DNA from: Burkholderia anthina
GTDB taxonomy: Bacteria > Pseudomonadota > Gammaproteobacteria > Burkholderiales > Burkholderiaceae
Assembly: GCF_902498995.1 (NCBI RefSeq)
Contig: NZ_CABVLY010000026.1
Location: forward strand, 1 to 64,000
Length of the DNA: 64,000 nt
Direction: 5' to 3'
A program made the translations under genes and the position numbers. The notes beneath the pieces are model-generated. The model ran no database searches, was not told where the DNA came from, and saw only the letters and a list, made by a program, of their open reading frames with translations. The stretch's first letter is position 1; each line of letters begins with the position of its first letter. Below are positions 1-8,659 of this stretch, piece by piece.

Positions 1-358
1 CCATCACCTGCGCGATCACGTCGTAGCGCGTCGCGCGCGACGCGCGCAGCCGCAGCTCCGGCGGCGCGGCGCCCGCGGCGGCGGCCCGAAAGCGCGCGGG
101 CAGCGCGTCGAGCGCGACGGGCGTGTCGTCCCAGAACAGCTTGCCGGCGTCGTCGATCGACAGCGTGACCGATTGCGGCGTGTCGCGCGCGACGCTGGCC
201 GCGACCTTCGGCAGATCGAGCCGGATCGCGTGCGTCATCAGCGGCGCGGTGATGATGAAGATGACGAGCAGCACGAGCATCACGTCGATCAGCGGCGTCA
301 TGTTGATCTCCGCCATCGGCGCGGACGTCTTGTGGTGCTCCAGTCCGCCGAATGCCAT
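1..358 (-). CDS. ExbD/TolR-family biopolymer transport protein (3' end outside window)
   Basis: Reading the minus strand from the ATG at 358 gives a protein starting MAFGGLEHH with a single transmembrane segment at about residues 20-42 (MTPLIDVMLVLLVIFIITAP) followed by a periplasmic domain. The Asp in the PLIDVMLVLL motif is the proton-relay residue typical of ExbD/TolR. At least 119 codons are present and the stop lies beyond base 1. It sits 22 bases downstream of the ExbB/TolQ-type gene, the usual pairing that energises outer-membrane uptake (with TonB) or envelope integrity (with TolA). No tonB or tolA is visible, so the TolR and ExbD alternatives cannot be separated here. Confidence 0.9.
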   Translation of the reverse strand, partial: MAFGGLEHHKTSAPMAEINMTPLIDVMLVLLVIFIITAPLMTHAIRLDLPKVAASVARDTPQSVTLSIDDAGKLFWDDTPVALDALPARFRAAAAGAAPPELRLRASRATRYDVIAQVM

Positions 359-380
359 GGTCGTTCCTCCGGGCCGCGCG

Positions 381-1049
381 TCAGGCGCCCTGCGCGCAGA
401 CGAACACGTGCAGGTCGCGCGCGAAGCCGTCGAGTTCCTCGGCGAGCTGCCGCACGAGCCGCCCGAGGATGTTGTACGCGAGCACCGCGGGAATCGCGAC
501 CACGAGCCCGAACGCGGTCATGATCAGCGCTTCGCCGACCGGCCCCGCGACGTTCTCGATCTGCGCCTGCCCGCTCGCGGCGATGCTGCCGAGCGCGTGA
601 TAGATGCCCCACACGGTGCCGAGCAGCCCGACGAACGGCGCGGTGCTGCCGATCGACGCGAGCAGCACCTGGCCGAACTCGAGCCGGCGCTGCGAGCGCA
701 GCATCGCGTGACGCAGCGCGCGCAGCACGCGTTCGCTGCGCTCCACGCGCGCGGCCAGCGCGGCCGGATCGTGTTCGTCGGCCGCGTCGCGCGCGGCTTC
801 GGCAAGCGGCACGAACACGCGTTCGCGATCGGCGCCGACGAGCGCGGCGATGCCCGCGTCGAGCGACGGCGCGCGCCAGAACGCGGCGAGCGCGCGCGGC
901 CCCTGCCGCTTCGCGCGGACCAGGAGCCAGGCTTTCATGAGGAGGAAGCACCAGCTGGCGACGGACATCGCCAGCAGCACGTAGGCGACGGCGTGCGTGA
1001 TCGCATCGCCGCTTTCGAGGTAGTGGACAACGCCGGTGGGAATGGCCAT
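381..1049 (-). CDS. MotA/TolQ/ExbB proton channel family protein
   Basis: 222 residues from ATG at 1049. There is a first membrane segment at about residues 17-37, a cytoplasmic stretch with many Arg and Ala residues, and two further membrane segments in the C-terminal half: the GSTAPFVGLLGTVWGIYHAL motif and a second segment around AFGLVVAIPAVLAYN. These are the signature of the ExbB/TolQ/MotA channel subunit that uses the proton gradient. It is followed by the ExbD/TolR-type gene, forming an energising pair in the inner membrane. It begins 19 bases after dapB on the same strand, so it is probably cotranscribed with dapB. TolQ or ExbB cannot be decided without the downstream genes. Confidence 0.9.
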   Translation of the reverse strand: MAIPTGVVHYLESGDAITHAVAYVLLAMSVASWCFLLMKAWLLVRAKRQGPRALAAFWRAPSLDAGIAALVGADRERVFVPLAEAARDAADEHDPAALAARVERSERVLRALRHAMLRSQRRLEFGQVLLASIGSTAPFVGLLGTVWGIYHALGSIAASGQAQIENVAGPVGEALIMTAFGLVVAIPAVLAYNILGRLVRQLAEELDGFARDLHVFVCAQGA

Positions 1050-1068
1050 CGGAGTTTCCCCGTGAGGG

Positions 1069-1866
1069 TCAGCGCAGGCCGAGCACGTCCTGCATGTCGA
1101 ACAGGCCGGCGCCACGCGCCGACAGGAAGCGGACCGCACGCAGCGCGCCCTGCGCGTACGACACGCGGCTCGACGACTTGTGCGTGATCTCGATCCGTTC
1201 GCCGATCCCGGCGAACAGCACGGTGTGGTCGCCGACGATGTCGCCGCCGCGCACCGCCGCAAAGCCGATCGTCGACGGATCGCGTTCGCCCGTCACGCCC
1301 TGGCGGCCGTACACCGCACATTCGTCGAGCGAGCGCCCGAGCGCGCCGGCGACGGCCTCGCCCATCATCAGCGCGGTGCCCGACGGCGCATCGACCTTGT
1401 GACGGTGATGCGCCTCGATGATCTCGATGTCGTAGCCGTGCGAGAAATGCTTCGCCGCGAATTCGAGCAGCTTCAACGTGACGTTCACGCCGACGCTCAT
1501 GTTCGCCGCGAACACGATGCCGATCCTGCCTGCCGCGGCCTGCAGCTCCGCCTTCTGCTCGGCGGTGAAGCCGGTCGTGCCGATCACGAGCTTCACGTCG
1601 TGGCGCAGCGCGGCTTCGACGTGCGCGATCGTGCCTTCCGGACGCGTGAAGTCGATCAGGTAGTCGGCCTGCGCGAACACGGCGTCGAGGTCGTCGGTCA
1701 GCTTGATCCCGGTTTCCTTGCCGAGGAACGCGCCCGCGTCCTGGCCGAGGAACGGCGAATCGGCGCGGTCGAGCGCGCCGACGAGCTGCGCGTCGGAATC
1801 GTTGAGAACGGCTTCGATCAGCATCCGGCCCATACGGCCCGATGCACCGGCAATCGCAATCTTCAT
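1069..1866 (-). CDS. dapB: 4-hydroxy-tetrahydrodipicolinate reductase
   Basis: 265 residues. DapB reduces 4-hydroxy-tetrahydrodipicolinate with NAD(P)H in the lysine/diaminopimelate pathway. The N-terminus shows the nucleotide-binding GASGRMG motif (residues 7-13); the catalytic/substrate motif [13 protein letters not shown] lies at 153-165. The length is the usual one for the family. It lies 65 bases downstream of the bamE stop on the same strand and is followed closely by the ExbB-type gene, an arrangement common in Burkholderia. The product is cytoplasmic and needed for both lysine and peptidoglycan. Confidence 0.98.
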   Translation of the reverse strand: MKIAIAGASGRMGRMLIEAVLNDSDAQLVGALDRADSPFLGQDAGAFLGKETGIKLTDDLDAVFAQADYLIDFTRPEGTIAHVEAALRHDVKLVIGTTGFTAEQKAELQAAAGRIGIVFAANMSVGVNVTLKLLEFAAKHFSHGYDIEIIEAHHRHKVDAPSGTALMMGEAVAGALGRSLDECAVYGRQGVTGERDPSTIGFAAVRGGDIVGDHTVLFAGIGERIEITHKSSSRVSYAQGALRAVRFLSARGAGLFDMQDVLGLR

Positions 1867-1931
1867 GGCTTTCTACACGACAGGTCTAAAGGCGGGCGGC
1901 GCACGCCGCCCCGTTTCCGCACGCCGGCCGC

Positions 1932-2732
1932 TTACTGCGCCGGCGCGGTGAGCGGCTGGTTCTGCAGCGTGTCCGAGCCCTGCGGGCCGACGGGCTGCGC
2001 CGTGTCGTTCGACACGTTCGGCTGCGGCGGACGATGGAACTGGAACTGCGGCTGGATCGCCGGCGCCACGCCCGGCGGCTGGCCGCCCGGCACCGGTGCG
2101 CCGCTCGAGACCTGCGCGGACGGCGTGAAGCGGCGCGCGGCCGCCCCCTGCCCCGATACCTGGTTGGTCGCGCGGTTCGCCGCGCGTGCGGCCTGCGCGT
2201 TCGCGTCCTGGTCGACCGCCGCGCCGGATGCCGGCTCGGCAACCGGGCTCGCGGCAGCAGCAGCGGTGGCCTGCGCCGCGCTCGCGGCAGCGGCTTCGGA
2301 CGCCCGCTTCGCCGCGGCCGCGGCCTTCGCCTTCTTGCCGCCGCGATCGCCGTCGATATCGGCCAGCAGGTCGAGTTCGGAAGGCAGGTTCTCGGCACCC
2401 GACCAGCTCGCGAGCCGGTCGCCCGAGAACGTCAGCACGAGGTCGCGCTGCTGGACGACTGCCGTCGAGCCGCGCTTGAAGTAAAAGAGGTAATCCCAGC
2501 GGTCGGCATGGAACATGTCGGTCAGCAGCGGCGTGCCGAGCAGCGCGCGGACCTGCTCGCGCGACATCCCGGCCTGCAGCTGCGCGGCCTTTTCCTGCGA
2601 CACGAAGTTGCCCTGCACGACAGTGATCCGATAGGGCGTGATGCTCTGCGCGATGCGCTGCGTCACGCTGTCGTACGACGAACAACCAGCCAGCGCGGCA
2701 ACGGCGGCGGCAGCGATGATGGCACTCCGCAT
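1932..2732 (-). CDS. bamE: Outer membrane protein assembly factor BamE (OmlA/SmpA), with long low-complexity C-terminus
   Basis: 266 residues from the ATG at 2732, chosen because AGGAG lies 5 bases upstream and a lipoprotein signal peptide follows directly (MRSAIIAAAAVAALAGC, lipobox LAGC). An upstream in-frame start would bury that signal. The BamE/SmpA domain covers roughly residues 30-125, including GMSREQVRALLGTP and the DYLFYFKRG strand. BamE is an accessory lipoprotein of the Bam complex that inserts beta-barrel proteins. E. coli BamE is about 113 residues; here about 140 extra residues rich in Ala, Pro and Gln follow the fold. The gene is divergent from fur, as in many proteobacteria. 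Confidence 0.93.
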   Translation of the reverse strand: MRSAIIAAAAVAALAGCSSYDSVTQRIAQSITPYRITVVQGNFVSQEKAAQLQAGMSREQVRALLGTPLLTDMFHADRWDYLFYFKRGSTAVVQQRDLVLTFSGDRLASWSGAENLPSELDLLADIDGDRGGKKAKAAAAAKRASEAAAASAAQATAAAAASPVAEPASGAAVDQDANAQAARAANRATNQVSGQGAAARRFTPSAQVSSGAPVPGGQPPGVAPAIQPQFQFHRPPQPNVSNDTAQPVGPQGSDTLQNQPLTAPAQ

Positions 2733-2874
2733 GCGACTCCTCTGAAAGTGCGAAAGAGATTCTGGGATCATTTCCGTCACCGTGCTGGCCCGCGTCGCGA
2801 GCCGCGCGTGTTTCTGGAACGGCGAAAAGCCGGTAACATTGAAGCCCTGCATTGTACTCTAGGGATGCCTAGCC

Positions 2875-3303
2875 ATGACCAATCCGACGGATCTCAAGAA
2901 TATCGGGCTAAAGGCCACCCTACCGCGCCTCAAGATTCTCGAGATCTTCCAGCAGAGCCCCGTGCGTCACCTGACGGCCGAAGACGTCTACCGGAACCTG
3001 CTCAACGAACAGCTCGACATCGGGCTCGCCACGGTTTACCGCGTGCTGACGCAGTTCGAGCAGGCGGGCCTGCTCACGCGCAGCAACTTCGAATCCGGCA
3101 AGGCCGTGTTCGAACTGAACGAAGGTTCGCACCACGATCACCTCGTGTGTCTCGATTGCGGCCGCGTCGAAGAGTTCTTCGACGCCGAAATCGAAAGCCG
3201 CCAGCAAGCGATCGCGAAGGAACGCGGCTTCCGCCTCCAGGAACACTCGCTCGCGATGTACGGTTCCTGCACGACCGAGAACTGCCCGCACCGCAAGCAC
3301 TGA
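2875..3303 (+). CDS. fur: Ferric uptake regulator Fur
   Basis: 142 residues. Fur is an iron(II)-responsive dimeric DNA-binding repressor of iron uptake genes. A winged-helix domain covers residues 1-85 and the dimer/metal domain 86-142. The metal-binding HHDH motif is at 86-89, the CLDC zinc-binding pair at 92-95 and further cysteines at 132 and 137. It is divergent from bamE with a 142-base shared promoter region and is followed by a strong hairpin at 3327-3359. No partner gene is cotranscribed, consistent with a stand-alone fur gene. Confidence 0.98.
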   Translation: MTNPTDLKNIGLKATLPRLKILEIFQQSPVRHLTAEDVYRNLLNEQLDIGLATVYRVLTQFEQAGLLTRSNFESGKAVFELNEGSHHDHLVCLDCGRVEEFFDAEIESRQQAIAKERGFRLQEHSLAMYGSCTTENCPHRKH

Positions 3304-3326
3304 TCCGCACCATTCGCGCATGCGCA

Positions 3327-3366
3327 ACGGCCCGGCCGGCATCTCGCCGCCCGGGCCGTGTCGTTT
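3327..3366 (+). terminator. Probable terminator downstream of fur
   Basis: A perfect 9-bp stem (ACGGCCCGG at 3327-3335 pairing with CCGGGCCGT at 3351-3359) is followed by GTCGTTTTC. It begins 24 bases after the fur stop. The T-run is short, so termination may be partial. Confidence 0.65.
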
Positions 3367-3484
3367 TCGGGACAGGATCAATGTGACGCGGCCCGCGTGA
3401 CAAACGGGCCCGGATGGAAACGTTCTCGAGCATGCGGCCGCGCACCGGCCACGGCGTGGCGCCCGATGCCGGCCGCGCCGCGCG

Positions 3485-4009
3485 TCAGGCCGCGCTCGCG
3501 CAGGCCGGTTCGAACTCCAGCGCCCACGCGTCGTCGAGCGGGATCTCGTCGCAGTTCGGCTGCGGCCCGCCGCGATCGACGATCACGAAATCGCTGACCG
3601 CGTCGAGCGCGAGCAGCGGGTGGTGCCACACGCCCTTCGCGTAATTCACGCCCTGCCAGCCTTCGGCGAGGAACGCACGCATCGCGTCGGGCCGGAATTC
3701 GCCGGCCGGCGCGACGACGATCGCGTAGCGCGACACGGCCGCCAGCGGGATGAACGCCTGGCTGCCGTGCGGATGACGCTCCATCAGCGTGATCGCGACC
3801 GGCAGCGCGCGCGGCTGCGCACGAAACATGCTGACGAGCGGCCGGCCGCCGTCCGCGCAGACGTCGATCGCCGCAAGATCGTGGAACCGCTCGGTCGTGC
3901 CGCCGTTGATCGGGAAATGCCGCGCGCCTTCGAGCGCGATCACGTCGCCGAACGGCGAGAACGCTTCGCGGGTCAGGCGCTCGACGCGCAGGATATGGGG
4001 TCCGCTCAT
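3485..4009 (-). CDS. allA: Ureidoglycolate lyase
   Basis: 174 residues from ATG at 4009. The enzyme splits ureidoglycolate into glyoxylate and urea, the last step of allantoin breakdown after allantoicase. The cupin-type fold is indicated by the conserved [13 protein letters not shown] block and the [10 protein letters not shown] segment, both hallmark stretches of this family. It follows the allantoicase gene by 14 bases on the same strand, which supports the assignment and a shared transcript. The N-terminal residues [19 protein letters not shown] also fit the family start. An allantoinase gene is not present in the window. Confidence 0.95.
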   Translation of the reverse strand: MSGPHILRVERLTREAFSPFGDVIALEGARHFPINGGTTERFHDLAAIDVCADGGRPLVSMFRAQPRALPVAITLMERHPHGSQAFIPLAAVSRYAIVVAPAGEFRPDAMRAFLAEGWQGVNYAKGVWHHPLLALDAVSDFVIVDRGGPQPNCDEIPLDDAWALEFEPACASAA

Positions 4010-4023
4010 GCCTTCGCCCTCCG

Positions 4024-5031
4024 TCAAGCCGGCTCGCCCCACAGACGCAGGCGCGACACGCCGCCGTCCGGGAAGATGTTGAAGCGCACGTGCGTGACGG
4101 GGCCGAGCGCCGCGAGCAGGTCGAACGTGTGCACGTGATCCATCTGCAGCTTCTGCTCGCCGAGCAGTTCGGCCCAGAACATCGCCTGCGTGACGAGCGA
4201 ATCGTCGGTGCCGCCCGTGACCTGCGCGGCCTGCAGCGAACAGCGGTCGGGAAAGTTGCCCTTGAAGAACGCCGTATCGACCTCGACGCGCCGGATGATA
4301 CCCGGGCGCGCCAGCGCGACGATCGCCCAGTCGTTGCCGGGCTCGCGGCGGCGCCGCGTTTCCCAGCCGTCGCCCATGTTCGCGCCCCGCCCCGGCATCA
4401 GCATCTGCGAGGCCGGCCCGAAGTGCTGGTTGTTCGCCGCCACCAGGTAGCCGCCGTTCTCGATCGCCGCGAGATCGACGAGCTCGCCGGCCGGCACATG
4501 GCGCCAGTCGCGCTGCGGCTGGCCGTACACGCGCAGCCGCGCGAGCCCGCCGTCCGGATACAGGTTCACGCGCAGATGCGTGACCGGCTGCGCGTCGTCG
4601 ACGCTCACGTAGTGGTGCGAATTGCCCTGCAGCGTCGTCGCGGGGACGATCGTGCGCCATGCGGCGTCGTCAGGCGGCGTGTCGCCGTCCACCGCGCAGG
4701 CCTCGATCGACGCGGCCGGCGGGAAGTTGCCGGTGAAGTGGCTCGTGTCGAGATCGACGCCGTAGATCACGCCGGGCCGCGCGAGCCGGACCACGCAGAA
4801 GTCGTGGCCGGTGGTGCGCTTGCGGCGCGTCTCCCAGCCGTCCATCCACTTGCCGTGGTCGTCGTACTTGCCGGGAATGAACACGGCCGGCTCGGGATCG
4901 AGCATGCGCTCCTTCGGCGCGAAGAATTCGTCGCTGGCGAAGAGCGCCTGCGCGCCCAGGCGCGGATCGGCGAGGTTCATGTAGCGCCGCGTGAAGGCCG
5001 GCGCGTTCGGATCGAGGATGGGGGCTGCCAT
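4024..5031 (-). CDS. alc: Allantoicase
   Basis: 335 residues from ATG at 5031 (GGAG seven bases upstream; an in-frame ATG at 5088 lacks a comparable site). The enzyme hydrolyses allantoate to ureidoglycolate and urea. The protein contains the two tandem beta-sandwich allantoicase repeats: each has a WETRRKR or WETRRRR motif followed by VVRLARPG or IVALARPG and a TSHFTGNFP or TAFFKGNFP motif, at about residues 65-110 and 220-265. It is upstream of allA and 105 bases downstream of the DctA-like transporter on the same strand, so the three may form one purine-catabolism unit. Confidence 0.95.
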   Translation of the reverse strand: MAAPILDPNAPAFTRRYMNLADPRLGAQALFASDEFFAPKERMLDPEPAVFIPGKYDDHGKWMDGWETRRKRTTGHDFCVVRLARPGVIYGVDLDTSHFTGNFPPAASIEACAVDGDTPPDDAAWRTIVPATTLQGNSHHYVSVDDAQPVTHLRVNLYPDGGLARLRVYGQPQRDWRHVPAGELVDLAAIENGGYLVAANNQHFGPASQMLMPGRGANMGDGWETRRRREPGNDWAIVALARPGIIRRVEVDTAFFKGNFPDRCSLQAAQVTGGTDDSLVTQAMFWAELLGEQKLQMDHVHTFDLLAALGPVTHVRFNIFPDGGVSRLRLWGEPA

Positions 5032-5136
5032 GTCGTCTCCAGAGATTTTGGAAAGCGCCGGCGCATGGTCGCGCCGGTCGCATGTCATTCACATCGCGCG
5101 GGACGGCCGGGGAAGCCGCGCCGCGCGCACTCGCGC

Positions 5137-6459
5137 TCAGAGCGCGTGGGCCTGGTCGCCCGCGACCGTTGCGGCGCGGCCCTGTTCGTCGGCCGGCACG
5201 TAGCGCAGTTCGCGGTTCAGCACGCGCTTCGCACGGGCCCGGTCGATGTCGTGCTCCCACACCGCGACGACGACCGTCGCGACGCAGTTGCCGATCAGGT
5301 TGGTCAGCGCGCGGGCGATGCCGACGAACCAGTCGACCGGCAGGATCAGCACGAGGCCGAGCACCGGGATCGCGGGGATCGCCGACAGCGTCGCCGCGAG
5401 GATCACGATCGCCGAACCCGGAATCCCGTGCGCGCCCTTGGACGTGACGAGCGACACGAGCAGCACGACGATCAGGTCATGCGTCGACAGCGGCGTGTTG
5501 GTGGCCTGCGCGATGAACAGCACGGCGAGCGTCAGGTAGATCGAGAAGCCGTCGAGGTTGAACGAGTAGCCGGTCGGAATCACGAGGCCGACCGTCGAAT
5601 CCTTGATGCCCATGTATTCGAGCTTGCTCATCACCTGCGGCAGCACCGCGTCGGACGATGCCGTGCCCAGCACGATCGACAGTTCCTCGCGCAGATAGCG
5701 GATCAGCTTGAACACCGAGAAGCCCGCGAGCCGCATCACGATGCCGAGCACGACCGTGACGAACACGAAGCAGCTCAGGTAGAACACCGCGACGAGATAG
5801 CCGAGCTGCTTGAGCGACGCCACGCCGTACTTGCCGGTCGTGAACGCGATCGCGCCGAGCACGCCGAGCGGTGCGAGCTTGATGATGAAGCCGATGATGC
5901 GGAAGAACACGTGCGACAGTTCCTCGATCAGGCTGTTCACGCGTTGCGCCTTGTCGCCGAGCAGCGACAGCGCGGAGCCGAACAGCACCGCGAACACGAG
6001 GATCTGCAGGATGTCGCCCTTCGCGAACGCGTCGATCGCGGTCTCGGGGATGATCTTCATCAGGTAGCCGGCCGTGTCCTTCAGGCTTTCGGCGTTCTTC
6101 GCATACGACGCGAGCGACGCCGCATCGAGCGAGCGCAGGTCGATGTTCATCCCGACGCCCGGGCGCGTGAGCCACGCGAGCGCAAGCCCGATGCCGAGCG
6201 CGATCGTCGTCATCACCTCGAAGTAGACGACCGCCTTCAGGCCGACCCGGCCGACCTTCTTCAGGTCGCCCGCATTGGCCATCCCGCTGACCACGACGCA
6301 GAACACGATCGGGCCGATGACCATCTTGATGAGTTTCAGGAAGCCGTCGCCGAGCGGTCGCAACGACTCGGCGAAATGCGGGAAGAACGCGCCGAGCGCG
6401 ACCCCCAGTATCAGTGCGACGACTACCCGGCCAAACAGCGAATTGAGGAATTTCGACAC
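5137..6459 (-). CDS. dctA: DctA-type C4-dicarboxylate:cation symporter
   Basis: 440 residues from a GTG at 6459 that has GGGAG six bases upstream; an in-frame ATG 18 bases earlier (6477) is the alternative. It belongs to the DAACS (SLC1-like) secondary transporters with about eight membrane segments plus two re-entrant loops. The family motif appears as PTGYSFNLDGFSIYLTLA, where E. coli DctA has DGTSIYL, and the second signature region reads IPGSAIVILAATLSAIPAIP. These differences suggest a paralogue, possibly with another substrate. Divergent from the GntR-type regulator, with a palindromic operator at 6501-6515, and upstream of alc-allA. Transport of a carboxylate is well supported; the exact substrate is not. 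Confidence 0.9.
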   Translation of the reverse strand: MSKFLNSLFGRVVVALILGVALGAFFPHFAESLRPLGDGFLKLIKMVIGPIVFCVVVSGMANAGDLKKVGRVGLKAVVYFEVMTTIALGIGLALAWLTRPGVGMNIDLRSLDAASLASYAKNAESLKDTAGYLMKIIPETAIDAFAKGDILQILVFAVLFGSALSLLGDKAQRVNSLIEELSHVFFRIIGFIIKLAPLGVLGAIAFTTGKYGVASLKQLGYLVAVFYLSCFVFVTVVLGIVMRLAGFSVFKLIRYLREELSIVLGTASSDAVLPQVMSKLEYMGIKDSTVGLVIPTGYSFNLDGFSIYLTLAVLFIAQATNTPLSTHDLIVVLLVSLVTSKGAHGIPGSAIVILAATLSAIPAIPVLGLVLILPVDWFVGIARALTNLIGNCVATVVVAVWEHDIDRARAKRVLNRELRYVPADEQGRAATVAGDQAHAL

Positions 6460-6500
6460 GGCGCTCTCCCGATCCAACGGTTGCAGTTTCGTCTGTTCAT

Positions 6501-6515
6501 ACTGGTAAGACCAGT
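6501..6515. promoter_or_regulatory. FadR/PdhR-type operator upstream of the dctA-like gene
   Basis: ACTGGTAAGACCAGT is a perfect 6-bp inverted repeat around a 3-bp centre. It matches the TGGTNNNACCA operator core used by FadR-subfamily GntR regulators such as PdhR and LldR. It lies 42 bases before the dctA-like start and in front of the divergent regulator gene. Confidence 0.7.
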
Positions 6516-6673
6516 GATGTTATGGTGGATAGTAGGAAGCCGATATAGTCGCGTCAAGGACGGATCAAATAGGGATTTCCCGCCCCTCGGCATGGGGCCG
6601 GCATGCACCGGATCGGGGCGGATCGTGGCTTTCCCGTAGGTCGCTCATGCACCGCCTGCGTGCGGATTACAAT

Positions 6674-6688
6674 GCTGGTCAGACCGGC
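6674..6688. promoter_or_regulatory. Second FadR-type operator, next to the GntR-family regulator start
   Basis: GCTGGTCAGACCGGC is an imperfect copy (5 of 6 half-site pairs) of the same TGGTNNNACC core, 14 bases before the regulator ATG at 6702. Its position suggests autorepression. Confidence 0.55.
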
Positions 6689-6701
6689 CATCGCTCACAT
6701 C

Positions 6702-7394
6702 ATGAAGAACGTTCCACACACCGTGACCGACGCCGCCATCTCGACGATCCGCGACCGGATCGAGGCAGGCGTGTATCCGGTCGGCAGCCTGCTGCCGGCC
6801 CAGCGGCAGCTCTCCGAGGAGCTGGAGATCAGCCGCGCGTCGCTGCGCGAGGCGCTGTCGACGCTCGAGGCGCTCGGGATGCTGCGCATCCGCGCGGGCA
6901 AGGGCGTCTATGTCGAAAGCGCGCAGGCGACGGCCGCCCACGCGTGGCGGTTCGCCGAGCAGTCGTCGCCGCCCGACACGTACCAGATGCGCTACGCGCT
7001 CGAAGGGTTTGCCGCGCGCATGGCGGCGCACGTCGTCACCGACGACGACATCGCATGGTTCGAGAACAATCTCGCCGACCTGCACGTCGCGCTGACCGAG
7101 AGCGCGCTCGACGAGGCGTCGCGACTCGACTTCGACTTCCACATGCGGATCATCCATCTCGCGGGCAACGCGGCGATCGAATCGGTACTGCGCAGCAGCG
7201 CGGACATCATGAAGGAAAGCCAGCGCATGCCGTTCTACCGGCGCGAGCTGCTGCTGTCGACGTGGCACGAACACCGCGCGATCGTCGATGCGCTGATTGC
7301 CCGCGATGCGGCCGCCGCGGGCACCGCGATCGAGACGCACATCGCCAACGCCGCGCAGCGCGCGGGCATCTTCTTCCCGACGCCGCGCGCCTGA
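6702..7394 (+). CDS. FadR-subfamily GntR transcriptional regulator
   Basis: 230 residues from ATG at 6702. The N-terminal winged helix-turn-helix spans about residues 8-75 (IRDRIEAGVYPVGSLLPAQR, then SRASLREALSTLEALGMLRI), followed by an all-helical FCD ligand domain from about 80 to 220. FCD metal-binding positions are represented by the D-x-x-x-H pattern DFDFHMRI and a later WHEHRAI. In-frame earlier ATGs (6603, 6672) would place the start across the operator-like site at 6674-6688. It is divergent from the DctA-like gene and very likely controls it and itself. The ligand is probably a small carboxylate, by family analogy. Confidence 0.88.
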   Translation: MKNVPHTVTDAAISTIRDRIEAGVYPVGSLLPAQRQLSEELEISRASLREALSTLEALGMLRIRAGKGVYVESAQATAAHAWRFAEQSSPPDTYQMRYALEGFAARMAAHVVTDDDIAWFENNLADLHVALTESALDEASRLDFDFHMRIIHLAGNAAIESVLRSSADIMKESQRMPFYRRELLLSTWHEHRAIVDALIARDAAAAGTAIETHIANAAQRAGIFFPTPRA

Positions 7395-7465
7395 GCGCTT
7401 GAACGCCTGAGCGCCTGAGCACCGCCCGCGCGGCCGGCGCCGCAACCGGTCGCCGGCCATCCCGG

Positions 7466-8356
7466 TCATCCTCCCGACGGATCGCGATACGCGAGCGCGC
7501 GCTCGATGAATGCGCGCGCCGCGACGCTGCGGTACGCGCCCTTGCGCGTGAGCAGTGCGGCCGTGCGCGCCGGCAGCGGCGGATCGATCTCCAGCGCGCA
7601 CAGATCGCCGCTCTCGCGCGCGACCGCATCGGGCAGCACCGTCGCGAGCCGCCCGCAGCGCACGAGTTCCAGCACCGCGCTGACCGTGTTCGTCTCGATC
7701 GCGATCTTCGGCTGCGCCCCCTGCTCGATGAAATACCGGTCGATGCTTTCGCGCGTCGCGAACGCGCGGCTCAGCAGCACCAGCGGTTCGCCGACGAGTT
7801 CGGCCGGGCTCAGCGCGCGGCGACGGCGGGCCAGGCGATGCGTGCGGCCCGTCACGAGCGCGAGCGGCTCGTCCCACAACGGCAGCGCGTCGATGTCCGG
7901 CGCGCGCGGCGGCATGAACGCGAAGCCCGCGTCGAGCCGGTCGTCGGCCAGCAGCGCCTCGATGCGCTCCTGCGGCATCGCGTCGATCGTCAGCGCGACG
8001 TTCGGAAAATCCGCATGGAACGCGTCGATCAGCGAGCCGCTCAGGTAGGCCGCGAAGGTCGGCATCATCGCGAGCCGCAGCGAACCGCTGCCGAGATCGG
8101 CGACGTCGTGCAGCGCGCGCTGGCCGGTATCGAGCTCGTGCAGCGCCGCGCGCGCGTGGCGCGCATAGACTTCGCCGAACTCGGTGAGCCGCACCGTGCG
8201 GCCCGAGCGGTCGAACAGCTGCACGCCGAGCATGTCCTCGAGCTGGCGCACCTGCTGCGACAGCGTCGGCTGCGACACGTGCAGCGCGTCGGCCGCGCGC
8301 GTGAAGCTGCGCTGTTCGGCGACGGCCAGGAAATAGCGGATGTGGCGAAGGAGCAT
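7466..8356 (-). CDS. LysR-family transcriptional regulator, CynR-like
   Basis: 296 residues from ATG at 8356. The N-terminus (LLRHIRYFLAVAEQRSFTRA) and the helix-turn-helix (ADALHVSQPTLSQQVRQLED) closely resemble E. coli CynR, as do the FATRESID and SAVLELVRCGRLATVLP stretches in the effector domain. CynR activates cyanate detoxification in E. coli, but no cyanase or carbonic anhydrase gene is nearby; the divergent neighbour is an MFS transporter, which is its likely target. A dyad at 8367-8391 sits just upstream of its start. Confidence 0.88.
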   Translation of the reverse strand: MLLRHIRYFLAVAEQRSFTRAADALHVSQPTLSQQVRQLEDMLGVQLFDRSGRTVRLTEFGEVYARHARAALHELDTGQRALHDVADLGSGSLRLAMMPTFAAYLSGSLIDAFHADFPNVALTIDAMPQERIEALLADDRLDAGFAFMPPRAPDIDALPLWDEPLALVTGRTHRLARRRRALSPAELVGEPLVLLSRAFATRESIDRYFIEQGAQPKIAIETNTVSAVLELVRCGRLATVLPDAVARESGDLCALEIDPPLPARTAALLTRKGAYRSVAARAFIERALAYRDPSGG

Positions 8357-8366
8357 GCGCGACTCA

Positions 8367-8391
8367 GGTATTGGCTGCACCAATGAATACC
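8367..8391. promoter_or_regulatory. Dyad-symmetric candidate LysR operator
   Basis: ATTGG (8370-8374) and CCAAT (8380-8384) form an inverted repeat around CTGCA, flanked by GGTATT at 8367 and AATACC at 8386-8391. It lies 11 bases upstream of the CynR-like gene, where LysR proteins usually bind to repress themselves and activate the divergent gene. Confidence 0.5.
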
Positions 8392-8659
8392 ATAACGATC
8401 CAGTCTTGGACGCTATGCTTCGATTCCCGCATCATACGCACTTCCGCTCCCGCGTATGGCGCCCGCCGCCGCACCGGAGCGGCACGCCCGGGCCCGCCCT
8501 GCCCCGCGCCGCACGACGATCCGCCGCCGCCCCACCCGGGCGCCGGCCACGCTCCGCCCGGCGCGCATCGGCTCATCGCCGATCCGTTGCGCCGGCCCCG
8601 ATTTCCGCAATCCCCGCGCAGCCGACCGCGCCGCCGGTCGCCGCCGTTTTTTCGCAACC

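Noticed and set aside
4090-6639. An open frame of about 849 codons opposite alc and the dctA-like gene.
   Set aside because: Shadow frame; crosses the operator region without its own start signal.
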